Assembly (NCBI GenBank): GCA_004297635.1
Contig: SCUQ01000302.1
Coordinates: forward strand, 1-7,462
Source: Rhizorhabdus sp.
GTDB lineage: Bacteria; Pseudomonadota; Alphaproteobacteria; Sphingomonadales; Sphingomonadaceae
DNA length: 7,462 bases
Direction of reading: 5' to 3'
Below, piece after piece: positions 1 to 6,452 of the stretch. The notes below the pieces were generated by a model, which ran no database searches, had not been told where the DNA came from, and worked only from the letters and a program-made list of their open reading frames with translations. The first letter of the stretch is position 1; every line of letters begins with the position of its first letter. The position numbers were made by a program, and so were the translations under genes.

Positions 1-34
1 AAACCGCTGGTTTCAGCCACTCACCCACGTCTCC
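1..34 (-). tRNA. tRNA-Ser, 5' part (runs off left edge)
   Basis: Read on the minus strand, 34 to 1 gives a tRNA-Ser-like 5' half. The acceptor strand is GGAGACG, followed by TG at positions 8-9. A D arm follows with GGT pairing to ACC around the loop GAGTGGCTGAA, then A, then the start of the anticodon stem GCGGT and TT of the anticodon loop. The GGAGA start and this D-arm pattern are typical of bacterial tRNA-Ser. The anticodon lies outside the window; GCU is my guess from recalled alphaproteobacterial tRNA-Ser(GCU) sequences with a GCGGTTTGCTAAACCGC arm. The promoter at 51-79 fits this call. Confidence 0.8.
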
Positions 35-50
35 GGGAAGGCAGAGGCGC

Positions 51-79
51 GCTATAGCGGGCAGGTGCGGTACGATCAA
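51..79 (-). promoter_or_regulatory. Promoter of the tRNA-Ser gene
   Basis: On the minus strand there is a -35-like TTGATC (79-74), a 17-nt spacer and a -10-like TATAGC (56-51). Transcription should start near 44, about 10 nt before the first tRNA base at 34. That short leader is usual for a tRNA. The -10 lies within the palindrome CGCTATAGCG (50-59). The match is by eye against the sigma-70 consensus. Confidence 0.6.
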
Positions 80-126
80 CCGCCTCGCGCGGCAAAATTT
101 GCCAGCAATATTCAGGATCGCGTTCA

Positions 127-155
127 TTGCAGCGACAGCCAAAAGAGGCTTTATC
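127..155 (+). promoter_or_regulatory. Candidate promoter for the DUF1134 gene
   Basis: TTGCAG (127-132), a 17-nt spacer and TTTATC (150-155) form a weak sigma-70-like pair. The start would be near 162, leaving a leader of about 27 nt before the ATG at 189. Upstream, a perfect palindrome GGCAAA-A-TTTGCC sits at 91-103 and could be an operator. Both are pattern matches only. Confidence 0.3.
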
Positions 156-188
156 TGGATATGGTACAGCTGCCAGGCGGAGTGGGTG

Positions 189-962
189 ATGATCAAGGGA
201 ACGATAATGGGCCTTTCGGCGGCCTTAGCGCTGGTGCTTTCGGGCGCGGCGCCGGCGCAGATGCGGACCGTCGATCCCAATCAGGCGAATGATCTGGCCC
301 CTGTTCCCGCCAGCGAGGCCGATTATGGCACCAGGGTGTCGCCGCCCCCGCCAGCATCCGCCGACGAAACGGCGGCGGCGCCCACCAGCACCGCCCAGGC
401 GGCCGATACCGTCGCGGTCCAGGGCGATATGCCTGCCGCTGTCGCGACCCAGGGGGCCCAGACCGGTGAGGCCGACGGCACCACCTATGCTCAGGACGAT
501 GTGCTCAGCGCCGCAGAGGGCGTGTTCGGCCGGGGTGCGGAGGGGCTGGCCAAGCTGGTCGAGAAGATCTTCGCCGAGCAGGGCCGACCCAACGCCTATA
601 TCGCCGGGCGCGAGGCCGGCGGCGCGATCATCGTCGGCGTGCGCTATGGATCGGGCACCCTGTTCCACAAGGTCGAGGGGCAGATTCCGATCTACTGGAC
701 CGGGCCGTCGCTGGGCTTCGACCTCGGCGCGAATGGCGCCAAGAGCTTCGTGCTCGTCTACAATCTGTTCGACAGCGCGGACATCTTCCGCCGTTTTCCG
801 GCTGTCGAGGGCACCGCCTATATCGTCGGCGGCTTTACCGCGACCTATCTTCGGCGCGGGGATGTCGTGCTGATTCCGATCCGGCTCGGCGTCGGCTGGC
901 GGCTCGGCGTCAATGTCGGCTATATGAACTTCACCCGCAAATCGAAGTCGGTACCGTTTTGA
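189..962 (+). CDS. eipA: DUF1134 family secreted protein, EipA-like envelope integrity protein
   Basis: This is a 257-residue protein of the DUF1134 family. The Brucella member EipA is a periplasmic protein needed for cell-envelope stress resistance; the molecular mechanism is not settled. Residues 1-23 look like a signal peptide: Lys3, a hydrophobic run LSAALALVLSGA, and an Ala-Pro-Ala cleavage site. Residues 24-99 are a low-complexity linker rich in Ala, Pro, Thr and acidic residues. The conserved domain begins near AQDDVLSAAEGVFGRGAEGL (101-120) and continues through glycine-rich strands such as AGREAGGAIIVGVRYGSG to the C terminus at KSVPF. The frame is open back to 99, but ATG 189 has an AGGCGGAG ribosome site six bases upstream and places the signal peptide correctly. 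ATG 207 (Met7) is an alternative with AAGGGA upstream. The gene is convergent with pgeF, with 33 nt between them and no obvious terminator hairpin. Confidence 0.9.
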   Translation: MIKGTIMGLSAALALVLSGAAPAQMRTVDPNQANDLAPVPASEADYGTRVSPPPPASADETAAAPTSTAQAADTVAVQGDMPAAVATQGAQTGEADGTTYAQDDVLSAAEGVFGRGAEGLAKLVEKIFAEQGRPNAYIAGREAGGAIIVGVRYGSGTLFHKVEGQIPIYWTGPSLGFDLGANGAKSFVLVYNLFDSADIFRRFPAVEGTAYIVGGFTATYLRRGDVVLIPIRLGVGWRLGVNVGYMNFTRKSKSVPF

Positions 963-995
963 GCCGCAGCGTCAGGCACTAGACGATCGGCGCCC

Positions 996-1781
996 TCAGC
1001 CCGGCAATCCGATCAGCGATATCTGCCGGCCGTAACCAGGCTCGCTGCGATGGGTGGCGCGGCGGAAGCTGAAGAAGCGGTCGGGCTGGGCATAGGTGTC
1101 CTCGCCCAGCGCGATCACCCGCCCCACCCCGGCCGTCGCGAGCCGGTGGGCCACATAGGCCTCGATATCGAACTGGGCGTGGCCCGCCCGCCTGCCATCG
1201 GCAAAAAAGCGTTCATTGGCAGGGTCATCGGCCTCGAACCGCCGAACGAAGCCTTCATCGACCTCATAGCTCGCCCGTGCGATGCACGGGCCGATCGCTG
1301 CAACGATTCTCGTCCGGTCGGCGCCGAGCTTCTCCATTTCGCCGAGCGTGGAATCCGTCACGCCGGAAATCGCGCCCTTCCACCCCGCATGCGCCGCGCC
1401 GACCACCCCCGCCTGCACGTCCGCGAACAACACGGGGACGCAATCGGCGGTCAGGATTCCCAGCAACAGCCCCGGCCGGTCGGTGACGAGCGCATCGGCA
1501 TGGGGGCGCGCATCATCGGCGAAGGGAGCGGTCACGGCGACGGCATCGGCCGAATGAACCTGATGAAGCGTGACCAGTCGATGGCCGCTCGCCACCGACT
1601 CTACCGCACGTCGCCGATTCTCCAGGACGGCATCGCGATCATCATCCGAACCCAGCCCGACGTTGAGGCCGGCGTGGATACCCTGGGACACCCCACCCTC
1701 CCGGCCGAGGAAGGCATGCGGCAGAGCGGCCAGCGCTTCGGTCCGGATCGGCCGGACGCCCTTGCTGGACCCCGCGTTCAT
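996..1781 (-). CDS. pgeF: Peptidoglycan editing factor PgeF (YfiH/YlmD multicopper-fold, formerly polyphenol oxidase)
   Basis: This 261-residue protein has the full length of the YfiH/YlmD family. In E. coli, PgeF hydrolyses mis-made UDP-MurNAc precursors carrying L-Ser instead of L-Ala, which keeps peptidoglycan composition correct; older annotations call it laccase or polyphenol oxidase. The metal-site residues are visible: His76 in TLHQVHSADAV, Cys114 in TADCVPVLFAD and His131 in GAAHAGWKGAISG. The family motif IGPCIARASYEVDE lies at 163-176, and the C-terminal FFSFRRATHRSEPGYGRQ at 236-253. The ATG overlaps the acylphosphatase stop by four bases (ATGA at 1778-1781), so translation is probably coupled. 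It is the last gene of the minus-strand run. The C terminus (ISLIGLPG) looks complete. Confidence 0.95.
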   Translation of the reverse strand: MNAGSSKGVRPIRTEALAALPHAFLGREGGVSQGIHAGLNVGLGSDDDRDAVLENRRRAVESVASGHRLVTLHQVHSADAVAVTAPFADDARPHADALVTDRPGLLLGILTADCVPVLFADVQAGVVGAAHAGWKGAISGVTDSTLGEMEKLGADRTRIVAAIGPCIARASYEVDEGFVRRFEADDPANERFFADGRRAGHAQFDIEAYVAHRLATAGVGRVIALGEDTYAQPDRFFSFRRATHRSEPGYGRQISLIGLPG

Positions 1782-2077
1782 ACGGTCGGCTTCTGCACGA
1801 AGCCCTGCGCCACGACGCCAGGCGTGTCCTCGACCATCACCGCGTCGACCCGCGAAGGGGGCGAGCCGCGATGGCAGCGCGCGATCAGTTCCTCGACCTT
1901 GTCCGCCGGGCCGGAAGCGACCGCCTCGACCGAGCCGTCGTGGCGGTTGCGGACCCAGCCGTCGAGGCCGAGCTCCTTTGCCTGTTCGATCGTCCAGGCA
2001 CGGAAGAAGACGCCCTGAACCTTACCCTTCACATGGATGCGGCGGGCGACGCGATCATGGCCCCGACCCTCGCTCAT
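1778..2077 (-). CDS. acyP: Acylphosphatase
   Basis: This small cytosolic enzyme of 99 residues would hydrolyse acyl phosphates such as acetyl- or carbamoyl-phosphate to carboxylate and phosphate. Its in vivo role in bacteria is unclear. The signature motif [14 protein letters not shown] lies at 16-29 and carries the phosphate-binding Arg26. The second signature [12 protein letters not shown] (40-51) carries the catalytic Asn44. The end QGFVQKPTV matches the usual C-terminal strand. The first 11 residues are charged and not part of the fold. Its ATG overlaps the aroC stop by four bases and its stop overlaps the pgeF ATG the same way, so it sits in a tightly coupled aroC-acyP-pgeF unit. Confidence 0.95.
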   Translation of the reverse strand: MSEGRGHDRVARRIHVKGKVQGVFFRAWTIEQAKELGLDGWVRNRHDGSVEAVASGPADKVEELIARCHRGSPPSRVDAVMVEDTPGVVAQGFVQKPTV

Positions 2078-3144
2078 CCCACCTGCGCCCGGTGCAGGAG
2101 CTTCTGGTCGGCAAGCACCAGCGCCACCATCGCCTCCAGCACCGGCGCCGCACGGATGCCGACACAGGGATCATGGCGGCCCTTGGTACGAATGTCGGCT
2201 TCCTGCCCGTCGCGGCCGATCGTTTCGACCGGCGTCAGGATCGACGATGTGGGCTTGAGGGCGATCCGCACGATGACCGGCTGTCCGGTCGCGATGCCGC
2301 CCGCGATTCCGCCGGCATGGTTGGCCAGGAAGACAGGCCTGCCGTCATTGCCGGGCCGCATCGGATCGGCGTTGCTCTCGCCGGTCAGGCGCGCCGCGGC
2401 AAAGCCATCGCCGATCTCGACCCCTTTTACCGCGTTGATCGACATGCACGCCGCCGCCAGCTCGCTGTCGAGCTTCGCATAGAGTGGCGCGCCCCAGCCG
2501 GCGGGCACGCCCTCGGCGACGCATTCCACAACCGCGCCGACGGACGAGCCCGCTTTGCGGGCGGTATCGACGATCGTCTCCCAGCGGCCAGCCGCTGCAC
2601 GATCGGGGCAGAAGAACGGATTTTCATCGATCGCGGCATCGTCGAACGCCGACGGATCGATGCGATCCCCGCCCAGCTCGATCAGATAGGCGCGGATCCG
2701 CACCTCGGGAATCACGAGCCGCGCGACCGATCCCGCCGCCACCCGCGACGCGGTTTCGCGCGCCGAGCTGCGCCCGCCGCCGCGATAATCGCGAAAGCCA
2801 TATTTGGCGTCATAGGCATAGTCGGCATGGCCAGGGCGATAGGCCAGCGCGACCTCCGAATAATCCTTCGACCGCTGGTCGACATTCTCGATCATCAGGC
2901 TGATCGGCGTACCGGTGGTACGCCCCTCGAACACGCCGGAGAGGATGCGGACCTGATCCGGCTCCTGCCGCTGCGTGGTGAAGCGCGACGTGCCGGGCCG
3001 GCGCTTGTCGAGCCAGGGCTGGATATCGGCCTCGCTCAGCGCGAGCCCGGGCGGGCAACCATCGACCACCGCGCCGATCGCCGGCCCATGGCTCTCCCCC
3101 CAGGTGGTGAAACGAAGAGCGCGGCCAAAGCTATTGTAACTCAA
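2074..3144 (-). CDS. aroC: Chorismate synthase
   Basis: AroC converts 5-enolpyruvylshikimate-3-phosphate to chorismate with reduced FMN. This is the last shikimate step and feeds aromatic amino acids, folate and quinones. The 356-residue protein has all the family signatures: [12 protein letters not shown] near the N terminus with His19, YRPGHADY (102-109) with His106, [13 protein letters not shown] (119-131) and [12 protein letters not shown] (321-332). The start is TTG at 3144. It gives the usual N terminus MSYNSFGR, and no ATG or GTG lies nearby in frame. The GGGGAG and AGGGG elements just upstream can act as ribosome site but belong to the palindromic repeat at 3146-3192. The start codon overlaps the stop of the DUF559 remnant (TTGA). 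Its own stop overlaps acyP. Confidence 0.97.
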   Translation of the reverse strand: MSYNSFGRALRFTTWGESHGPAIGAVVDGCPPGLALSEADIQPWLDKRRPGTSRFTTQRQEPDQVRILSGVFEGRTTGTPISLMIENVDQRSKDYSEVALAYRPGHADYAYDAKYGFRDYRGGGRSSARETASRVAAGSVARLVIPEVRIRAYLIELGGDRIDPSAFDDAAIDENPFFCPDRAAAGRWETIVDTARKAGSSVGAVVECVAEGVPAGWGAPLYAKLDSELAAACMSINAVKGVEIGDGFAAARLTGESNADPMRPGNDGRPVFLANHAGGIAGGIATGQPVIVRIALKPTSSILTPVETIGRDGQEADIRTKGRHDPCVGIRAAPVLEAMVALVLADQKLLHRAQVG

Positions 3145-3461
3145 AGCCCCTCTCCCCTACCGAGAGGGAGGGGCCAGCCCGGTACAGCCGGGTGGGCGGA
3201 TGAAGGCACGCGCTCCAGAAGCGCGCGATGGATCGACTCCGGCACGCCCGCGAGATCATCTGCCAATTCGTTGCTCCAAACCCGGATCACCCGATAGCCC
3301 TCGTTCCGCAAATATGCGTCGCGCCGTAAATCATATTGTTCATTTTCGCCATGCCGCGATCCATCGGCGTCGTCGATGAGCCTTGCGTCCAAGCAACGAA
3401 AGCCGGGTGCGAACGGGCCGACCCAAGCCTGGCGACGGATGTGACCTCGGGGAGAGGTAGC
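3141..3461 (-). pseudogene. Decayed DUF559 (PD-(D/E)XK, Vsr-like) remnant
   Basis: An open frame of 106 codons follows the fabI TAG in the same frame and ends with TGA overlapping the aroC start. It is the C-terminal part of a DUF559 domain, a family related to very-short-patch-repair endonucleases whose cellular role is uncertain. Recognisable pieces are RRQAWVGPF (9-17), DADGSRHGE (31-39), YDLRRDAYLRNEGYRVIRVW and LAGVPESIHRALLERVP. The N-terminal helix region is missing and no ATG or GTG exists; the only start-like codon, TTG 3392, lies inside the conserved core. The expected acidic residue before the PHE of the core (usually V/P-D-F) is Gly20, and the second acidic position reads DDADG rather than the usual hydrophobic-Glu-x-Asp-Gly. 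I therefore call it a remnant, not a working enzyme. The last 21 or so codons are encoded by the palindromic repeat. Confidence 0.7.
3146..3192. repeat. Two-hairpin palindromic intergenic repeat
   Basis: Two inverted repeats lie side by side. The first is CCCTCTC (3148-3154) with GAGAGGG (3162-3168), a perfect 7-bp stem with a 7-nt loop. An alternative outer pairing is GCCCCTC (3146-3152) with GAGGGGC (3168-3174). The second is CCCGG (3178-3182) with CCGGG (3188-3192) and a 5-nt loop. The sequence style (CCCTCTCCC...GAGAGGG next to CCCGGCT...CCGGG) resembles dispersed repeats I recall from sphingomonad genomes, often at DUF559 gene ends. In the aroC mRNA the first hairpin pairs the Shine-Dalgarno-like bases three nucleotides before the TTG start. 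No U-tract follows, so it is not a classical terminator. Confidence 0.6.
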
Positions 3462-4265
3462 CTAGGCCAGTGCGATGTCCGGGGCGTCCTCAGCCTTCAT
3501 GCCGATGACGTTGTAGCCGGCATCGACATGATGGATCTCGCCGGTCACGCCGCTCGCCAGATCGGAGAGCAGATAGACCCCCGCCCCGCCGACATCCTCG
3601 ATCGTGACGTTGCGACGGAGCGGCGAGTTCAGCTCGTTCCACTTCAGGATATAGCGGAAATCGCCGATGCCGCTCGCCGCGAGCGTCTTGATCGGGCCGG
3701 CCGAGATCGCGTTGACGCGGATATTTTCCGGCCCGAGATCCATTGCCAGATATTTGACGCTGGTTTCCAGCGCAGCCTTGGCGACACCCATGACATTGTA
3801 ATGGGGAACGACCTTTTCGGCGCCATAATAGCTGAGCGTCAGGATCGAGCCGCCCTGGGGCATCATCGCCCGGGCGCGCTTCGTCACCGCCACCATGCTA
3901 TAGGCCGAGATGTTCATCGTCAGCAGGAAGTTGGCAAGGCTGGTATCGACATATTTGCCGCGCAGCTCGTTCTTGTCCGAAAAGCCGATCGCGTGGACCA
4001 GGAAGTCGATCGTCGGCCAGCGCTCCGCCAGGGTGCCGAACGCCACGTCCATCGCCGCATCGTCGGAGACGTCGCATTCGATCAGGAAATCGGAACCGAC
4101 CTGTTCCGCCAGCGGACGCACGCGCCGCTCCAGCGCCTCGCCCTGATAGCTGAAGGCCATTTCGGCGCCCTGTTCGTGAAGCGCCTTCGCGATTCCCCAA
4201 GCCAGCGACCTGTCATTGGCGAGCCCCATGATCAGCCCGCGCTTCCCCTGCATCAAACCGGCCAC
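3462..4265 (-). CDS. fabI: Enoyl-[acyl-carrier-protein] reductase, NADH type
   Basis: FabI performs the last reduction in each cycle of type II fatty-acid synthesis, turning trans-2-enoyl-ACP into acyl-ACP; it is the target of triclosan and isoniazid-class drugs in other species. The 267-residue protein is a short-chain dehydrogenase fold. The nucleotide-binding segment GLANDRSLAWGIAK (14-27) has the FabI-specific spacing, not the plain GxxxGxG of other SDRs. The catalytic pair is Tyr156 and Lys163 in HYNVMGVAKAALE, with Tyr146/Tyr147 in the preceding loop. SAGPIKTLAASGI (188-200) is the substrate-loop motif. The C terminus MKAEDAPDIALA is the alphaproteobacterial form. The start is GTG at 4265, preceded by TAAGGGAG five bases upstream; ATG at 4253 (Met5) has no ribosome site. 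I see no clear promoter in the 107 nt to the next gene, so it may be read through from upstream. Confidence 0.96.
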   Translation of the reverse strand: MAGLMQGKRGLIMGLANDRSLAWGIAKALHEQGAEMAFSYQGEALERRVRPLAEQVGSDFLIECDVSDDAAMDVAFGTLAERWPTIDFLVHAIGFSDKNELRGKYVDTSLANFLLTMNISAYSMVAVTKRARAMMPQGGSILTLSYYGAEKVVPHYNVMGVAKAALETSVKYLAMDLGPENIRVNAISAGPIKTLAASGIGDFRYILKWNELNSPLRRNVTIEDVGGAGVYLLSDLASGVTGEIHHVDAGYNVIGMKAEDAPDIALA

Positions 4266-4341
4266 GACATCTCCCTTAGCCAGAACCCGATCATCCGAGG
4301 CCTCTGCCCCGGCCGTGAATCAGGCCCTAATCCGTCAGGAT

Positions 4342-4377
4342 CTTGATCGACGGCTCAGCCAGGCTGAGCCGATCAAG
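4342..4377 (-). terminator. Strong hairpin at the end of the YihY/BrkB gene
   Basis: CGGCTCAGC (4351-4359) pairs perfectly with GCTGAGCCG (4363-4371) around a 3-nt loop. An outer CTTGAT (4342-4347) / ATCAAG (4372-4377) stem extends it past a 3-nt bulge. The structure includes the TGA stop of the YihY/BrkB gene. No run of T follows on either strand, so it is at best a weak intrinsic terminator. It could instead be a processing or RNA-stability element between this gene and fabI. Confidence 0.35.
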
Positions 4378-5296
4378 GTCCCGGCGTAGCGTCCTTTACA
4401 GAAGTTTCCGGGCTTTCCGCTAGAGCCGCGTTGAGGTGTGCGCCGAAAACAAGGCCAAGACCCACCAGCCAGAAGAATAACAGCGTCACGATCACCCCCG
4501 CGAGGCTGCCATAGGTACGGCCATAGCCCCCGAAGAAACCGACCACCACGGGCAGCAGCATCGTCACGATCATCCACCATAAGGCGGTGAACAGGGCACC
4601 CGGCCATTTGGGACAGGGCGCGATTCGATATTTTCCCGGAGCCAGCGTCACGAACATCGCATAAAGCGCGCCGATCAGCATCAGCAACGGCGCAAGCCGG
4701 GTAAGGCTGATCAGCGGCTGGACCGCAGCGCCAAAGGGGAGCAGCCGCCACACGAACTGCTCGATGGCCGTCAACACCACCTGCGCGCTGAAGGCCGACA
4801 TGGCCAGCACCACCGATCCGATGATGATCAGGATCGAACCCGCACGATAATGCCAGAAGCCTTTCGACGGCTTCGTACCATAGGCGCGGTGGAGGATATC
4901 GCGGATCGTCTCGACGAAGCTGCCCACCGTCCACAGGCCGACCAGCGCGCCCAGCCAGAGCAGTGCGCCGGTATTGTTGGACGCAAGCACATCTTCGATC
5001 GGCTTGGCGACAAGCTCGCGAACCGATGGCGGCACCGTGGCCAGAAAGCCGTAGACCGCGTGCTGGACATCGGGCGTCCGGCCGAACAGCTGCGCCAGCG
5101 CGGCCATGACGATGAAGAAGGGAAACAGCGTCAGCAGCGCCAGATAGGCGATATTGCCGGCATGGATGAAGCCATCCGCATAGACCCCGATCGCGGCCCG
5201 GCGGACGACGGCATATATGCGGCCGCCCGGACGCATTTCGGCGAGGTGCTTCTCAAATGGTCGTCGGCGCCGAGCTTCGGGGGATTCTTCGCTCAC
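4373..5296 (-). CDS. YihY/BrkB family inner-membrane protein
   Basis: This is an integral membrane protein of about 307 residues in the YihY/virulence factor BrkB family. Members were once mis-annotated as ribonuclease BN; the true function is not established, and export or envelope roles have been proposed. About six hydrophobic segments are visible. Numbered from the TTG at 5299, they lie near 48-71, 111-127, 153-178, 203-221, 236-255 and 264-288. Family hallmarks are HAGNIAYLALLTLFPFFIV (46-64) and the C-terminal GGYGRTYGSLAGVIVTLLFFW followed by FGAHLN. The N terminus is basic and cytosolic. GTG 5296 (MSEESPEARR) is my choice of start; TTG 5299 directly before it is possible. No ribosome site is ideally spaced, the nearest AGGA being 12 bases away. 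It lies 40 nt downstream of the J-domain gene. Confidence 0.9.
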   Translation of the reverse strand: MSEESPEARRRRPFEKHLAEMRPGGRIYAVVRRAAIGVYADGFIHAGNIAYLALLTLFPFFIVMAALAQLFGRTPDVQHAVYGFLATVPPSVRELVAKPIEDVLASNNTGALLWLGALVGLWTVGSFVETIRDILHRAYGTKPSKGFWHYRAGSILIIIGSVVLAMSAFSAQVVLTAIEQFVWRLLPFGAAVQPLISLTRLAPLLMLIGALYAMFVTLAPGKYRIAPCPKWPGALFTALWWMIVTMLLPVVVGFFGGYGRTYGSLAGVIVTLLFFWLVGLGLVFGAHLNAALAESPETSVKDATPGP

Positions 5297-5339
5297 CAAA
5301 GCATCGGTTCCTATCCCCTTGGAAGACTGTCACTCTTCC

Positions 5340-6314
5340 TCAAACGCCGAGACCCGCCCGCGGGTTGCGCCGCCCCTTGCCGGGCCAGGATTCGATGAAG
5401 GCTTCCAGTTCGGCATCGTCGGCGGGAATGTCGATCATCACGGTGACGAGCTGGTCGCCGCGCGATCCGTCCTTGCGGTGGAACCCCTTGCCCTTGAGGC
5501 GCAGCGTCTTGCCCGAGGTGGTTCCCTTGGGGATACCCAGCATCACCGCGCCGTCGACGGTCGGCACCTTGATCTTGGCGCCGGCTACCGCCTCGTCGAT
5601 CGCCACAGGCAGGTCCAGCCGGACATCGTCCTCGTCGCGGCGAAAGAAGCGGTGCGGGCGTACCTCGATGGCGACGATCGCGTCGCCGCGGCCGCCCTGC
5701 CCCTCCTCGCCCTGCCCCGCCAGCCGCATCTGCGTGCCGCTCTCGACCCCGTTGGGCAGCTTCACGTCGATCGTCTTGCCATTGGACAGGGTGATGCGCT
5801 GCGGCTTGAGCGCGGCGGCATCCTCGAACGGCACCGCGAGGCGGTAGTTCACGTCCGCACCCTTGAGCGGCCGGCCACCGCCCTGCGTGCCGAATCCGCC
5901 GAAGCCGCCACGGCGGCCTGCCCCCGGCCCGGTCGCGCCACCGCGCCCCCGACCGAACAGGCCCTCGAAAATATCGCCGAAATCCGACGCATCGCCGCCG
6001 AATTCGAAGCTCGCGCCGCCCGGCCCGCCACCGGGATGGAAGCCGCCACCCGCGCCGCCGCCACGCCCGCCGAAGCCGAACGGACCGCGCGGATTGCCCT
6101 GCTCGTCAATTTCGCCGCGATCATATTGGGCCCGCTTGTCGCGATCGGACAGCAGGTCATAGGCCGAGGTGAGCTCCGCGAAACGCTCCGCGGCCTTGGG
6201 GTTGTCCTGATTTCGGTCGGGATGAAGCTCCTTGGCAAGCTTGCGATAGGCCTTCTTGATCTCGGCCTCGTCCGCCCCGCGCTTTATACCCAGCCTCGAA
6301 TAGAGATCCGCCAT
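5340..6314 (-). CDS. Class B J-domain chaperone (DnaJ/CbpA type, no zinc finger)
   Basis: This 324-residue co-chaperone would stimulate an Hsp70 (DnaK) ATPase and hand over unfolded substrates in the cytosol. The J domain fills residues 1-65: LYSRLGI, then EIKKAYRKLAKELHPDRN with the essential HPD at 31-33, then FAELTSAYDLLSD. A glycine/phenylalanine-rich linker follows at 78-147, with an internal DFGDIFEGLFG segment. The C-terminal part (150-310) has the two beta-sandwich peptide-binding domains, with DVNYRLAVPFEDAA, RITLSNGKTIDVKLPNGV, LRLKGKGFHRKDGSRGD and IPADDAELEAF. The four CxxCxGxG repeats of true DnaJ are absent, so it is class B like CbpA. The frame stays open far upstream, but that part is antisense to the metallopeptidase. 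ATG 6314 starts the J domain neatly; ATG 6329 would add MTTTT and has an AGGTG about 10 bases upstream. Confidence 0.92.
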   Translation of the reverse strand: MADLYSRLGIKRGADEAEIKKAYRKLAKELHPDRNQDNPKAAERFAELTSAYDLLSDRDKRAQYDRGEIDEQGNPRGPFGFGGRGGGAGGGFHPGGGPGGASFEFGGDASDFGDIFEGLFGRGRGGATGPGAGRRGGFGGFGTQGGGRPLKGADVNYRLAVPFEDAAALKPQRITLSNGKTIDVKLPNGVESGTQMRLAGQGEEGQGGRGDAIVAIEVRPHRFFRRDEDDVRLDLPVAIDEAVAGAKIKVPTVDGAVMLGIPKGTTSGKTLRLKGKGFHRKDGSRGDQLVTVMIDIPADDAELEAFIESWPGKGRRNPRAGLGV

Positions 6315-6342
6315 GGTCGTCGTCGTCATCCTGCAGCCGCAC

Positions 6343-6362
6343 CTGTTGCAAAAATACAACAG
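6343..6362. promoter_or_regulatory. Inverted repeat in the divergent promoter region
   Basis: CTGTTG (6343-6348) and CAACAG (6357-6362) are perfect 6-bp inverted arms around the 8-nt AT-rich centre CAAAAATA. The site lies just upstream of the J-domain gene, in the most AT-rich part of the 6330-6476 gap. It could be an operator for a dimeric regulator or a leader hairpin in the J-protein mRNA. It is seen directly; the role is inferred. Confidence 0.35.
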
Positions 6363-6365
6363 ATC

Positions 6366-6394
6366 AGATGTGTACCGGCTTGCCATTCCGCAAG
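6366..6394 (-). promoter_or_regulatory. Candidate heat-shock-like promoter of the J-domain gene
   Basis: On the minus strand CTTG (6394-6391) is followed after 18 nt by CACATCT (6372-6366). This partly resembles the alphaproteobacterial RpoH pattern CTTG-N17/18-CYTATNT. It would start transcription near 6358, inside the inverted repeat. A J-domain chaperone is a reasonable RpoH target, but two positions of the -10 disagree, so support is weak. Confidence 0.25.
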
Positions 6395-6408
6395 TGAAAA
6401 AATGGTAT
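6380..6408 (+). promoter_or_regulatory. Candidate promoter of the metallopeptidase gene
   Basis: TTGCCA (6380-6385), a 17-nt spacer with a run of six A, and TGGTAT (6403-6408) form a sigma-70-like pair. The -35 is good and the -10 matches three of six consensus bases. The start would be near 6415, about 62 nt before ATG 6477. It overlaps the candidate minus-strand promoter, so the two may compete. Confidence 0.35.
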
Positions 6409-6452
6409 CCGTGGCAACTCTCGGACACCACTCGCGTTTCTGCGGCCTCATC

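Noticed and set aside
1..14. Small hairpin AAACC-GCT-GGTTT at the left edge
   Set aside because: It falls across the D arm and anticodon stem of the partial tRNA-Ser and is explained by that gene.
225..668. Minus-strand open frame opposite the DUF1134 gene
   Set aside because: Low-complexity Gly/Arg-rich translation with no motif, and it lies over a gene with a signal peptide and conserved domain.
963..995. Possible bidirectional terminator between the DUF1134 gene and pgeF
   Set aside because: The 33-nt gap has no stem of useful length and no T-run on either strand.
1570..3297. Plus-strand open frame of 575 codons
   Set aside because: It is Arg/Pro-rich high-GC shadow coding opposite aroC, acyP and pgeF, which carry clear family motifs.
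5860..6090. Repetitive GC-rich stretch that could pass for a tandem repeat
   Set aside because: It encodes the glycine-rich linker of the J-domain protein; the repetition follows from Gly codons.
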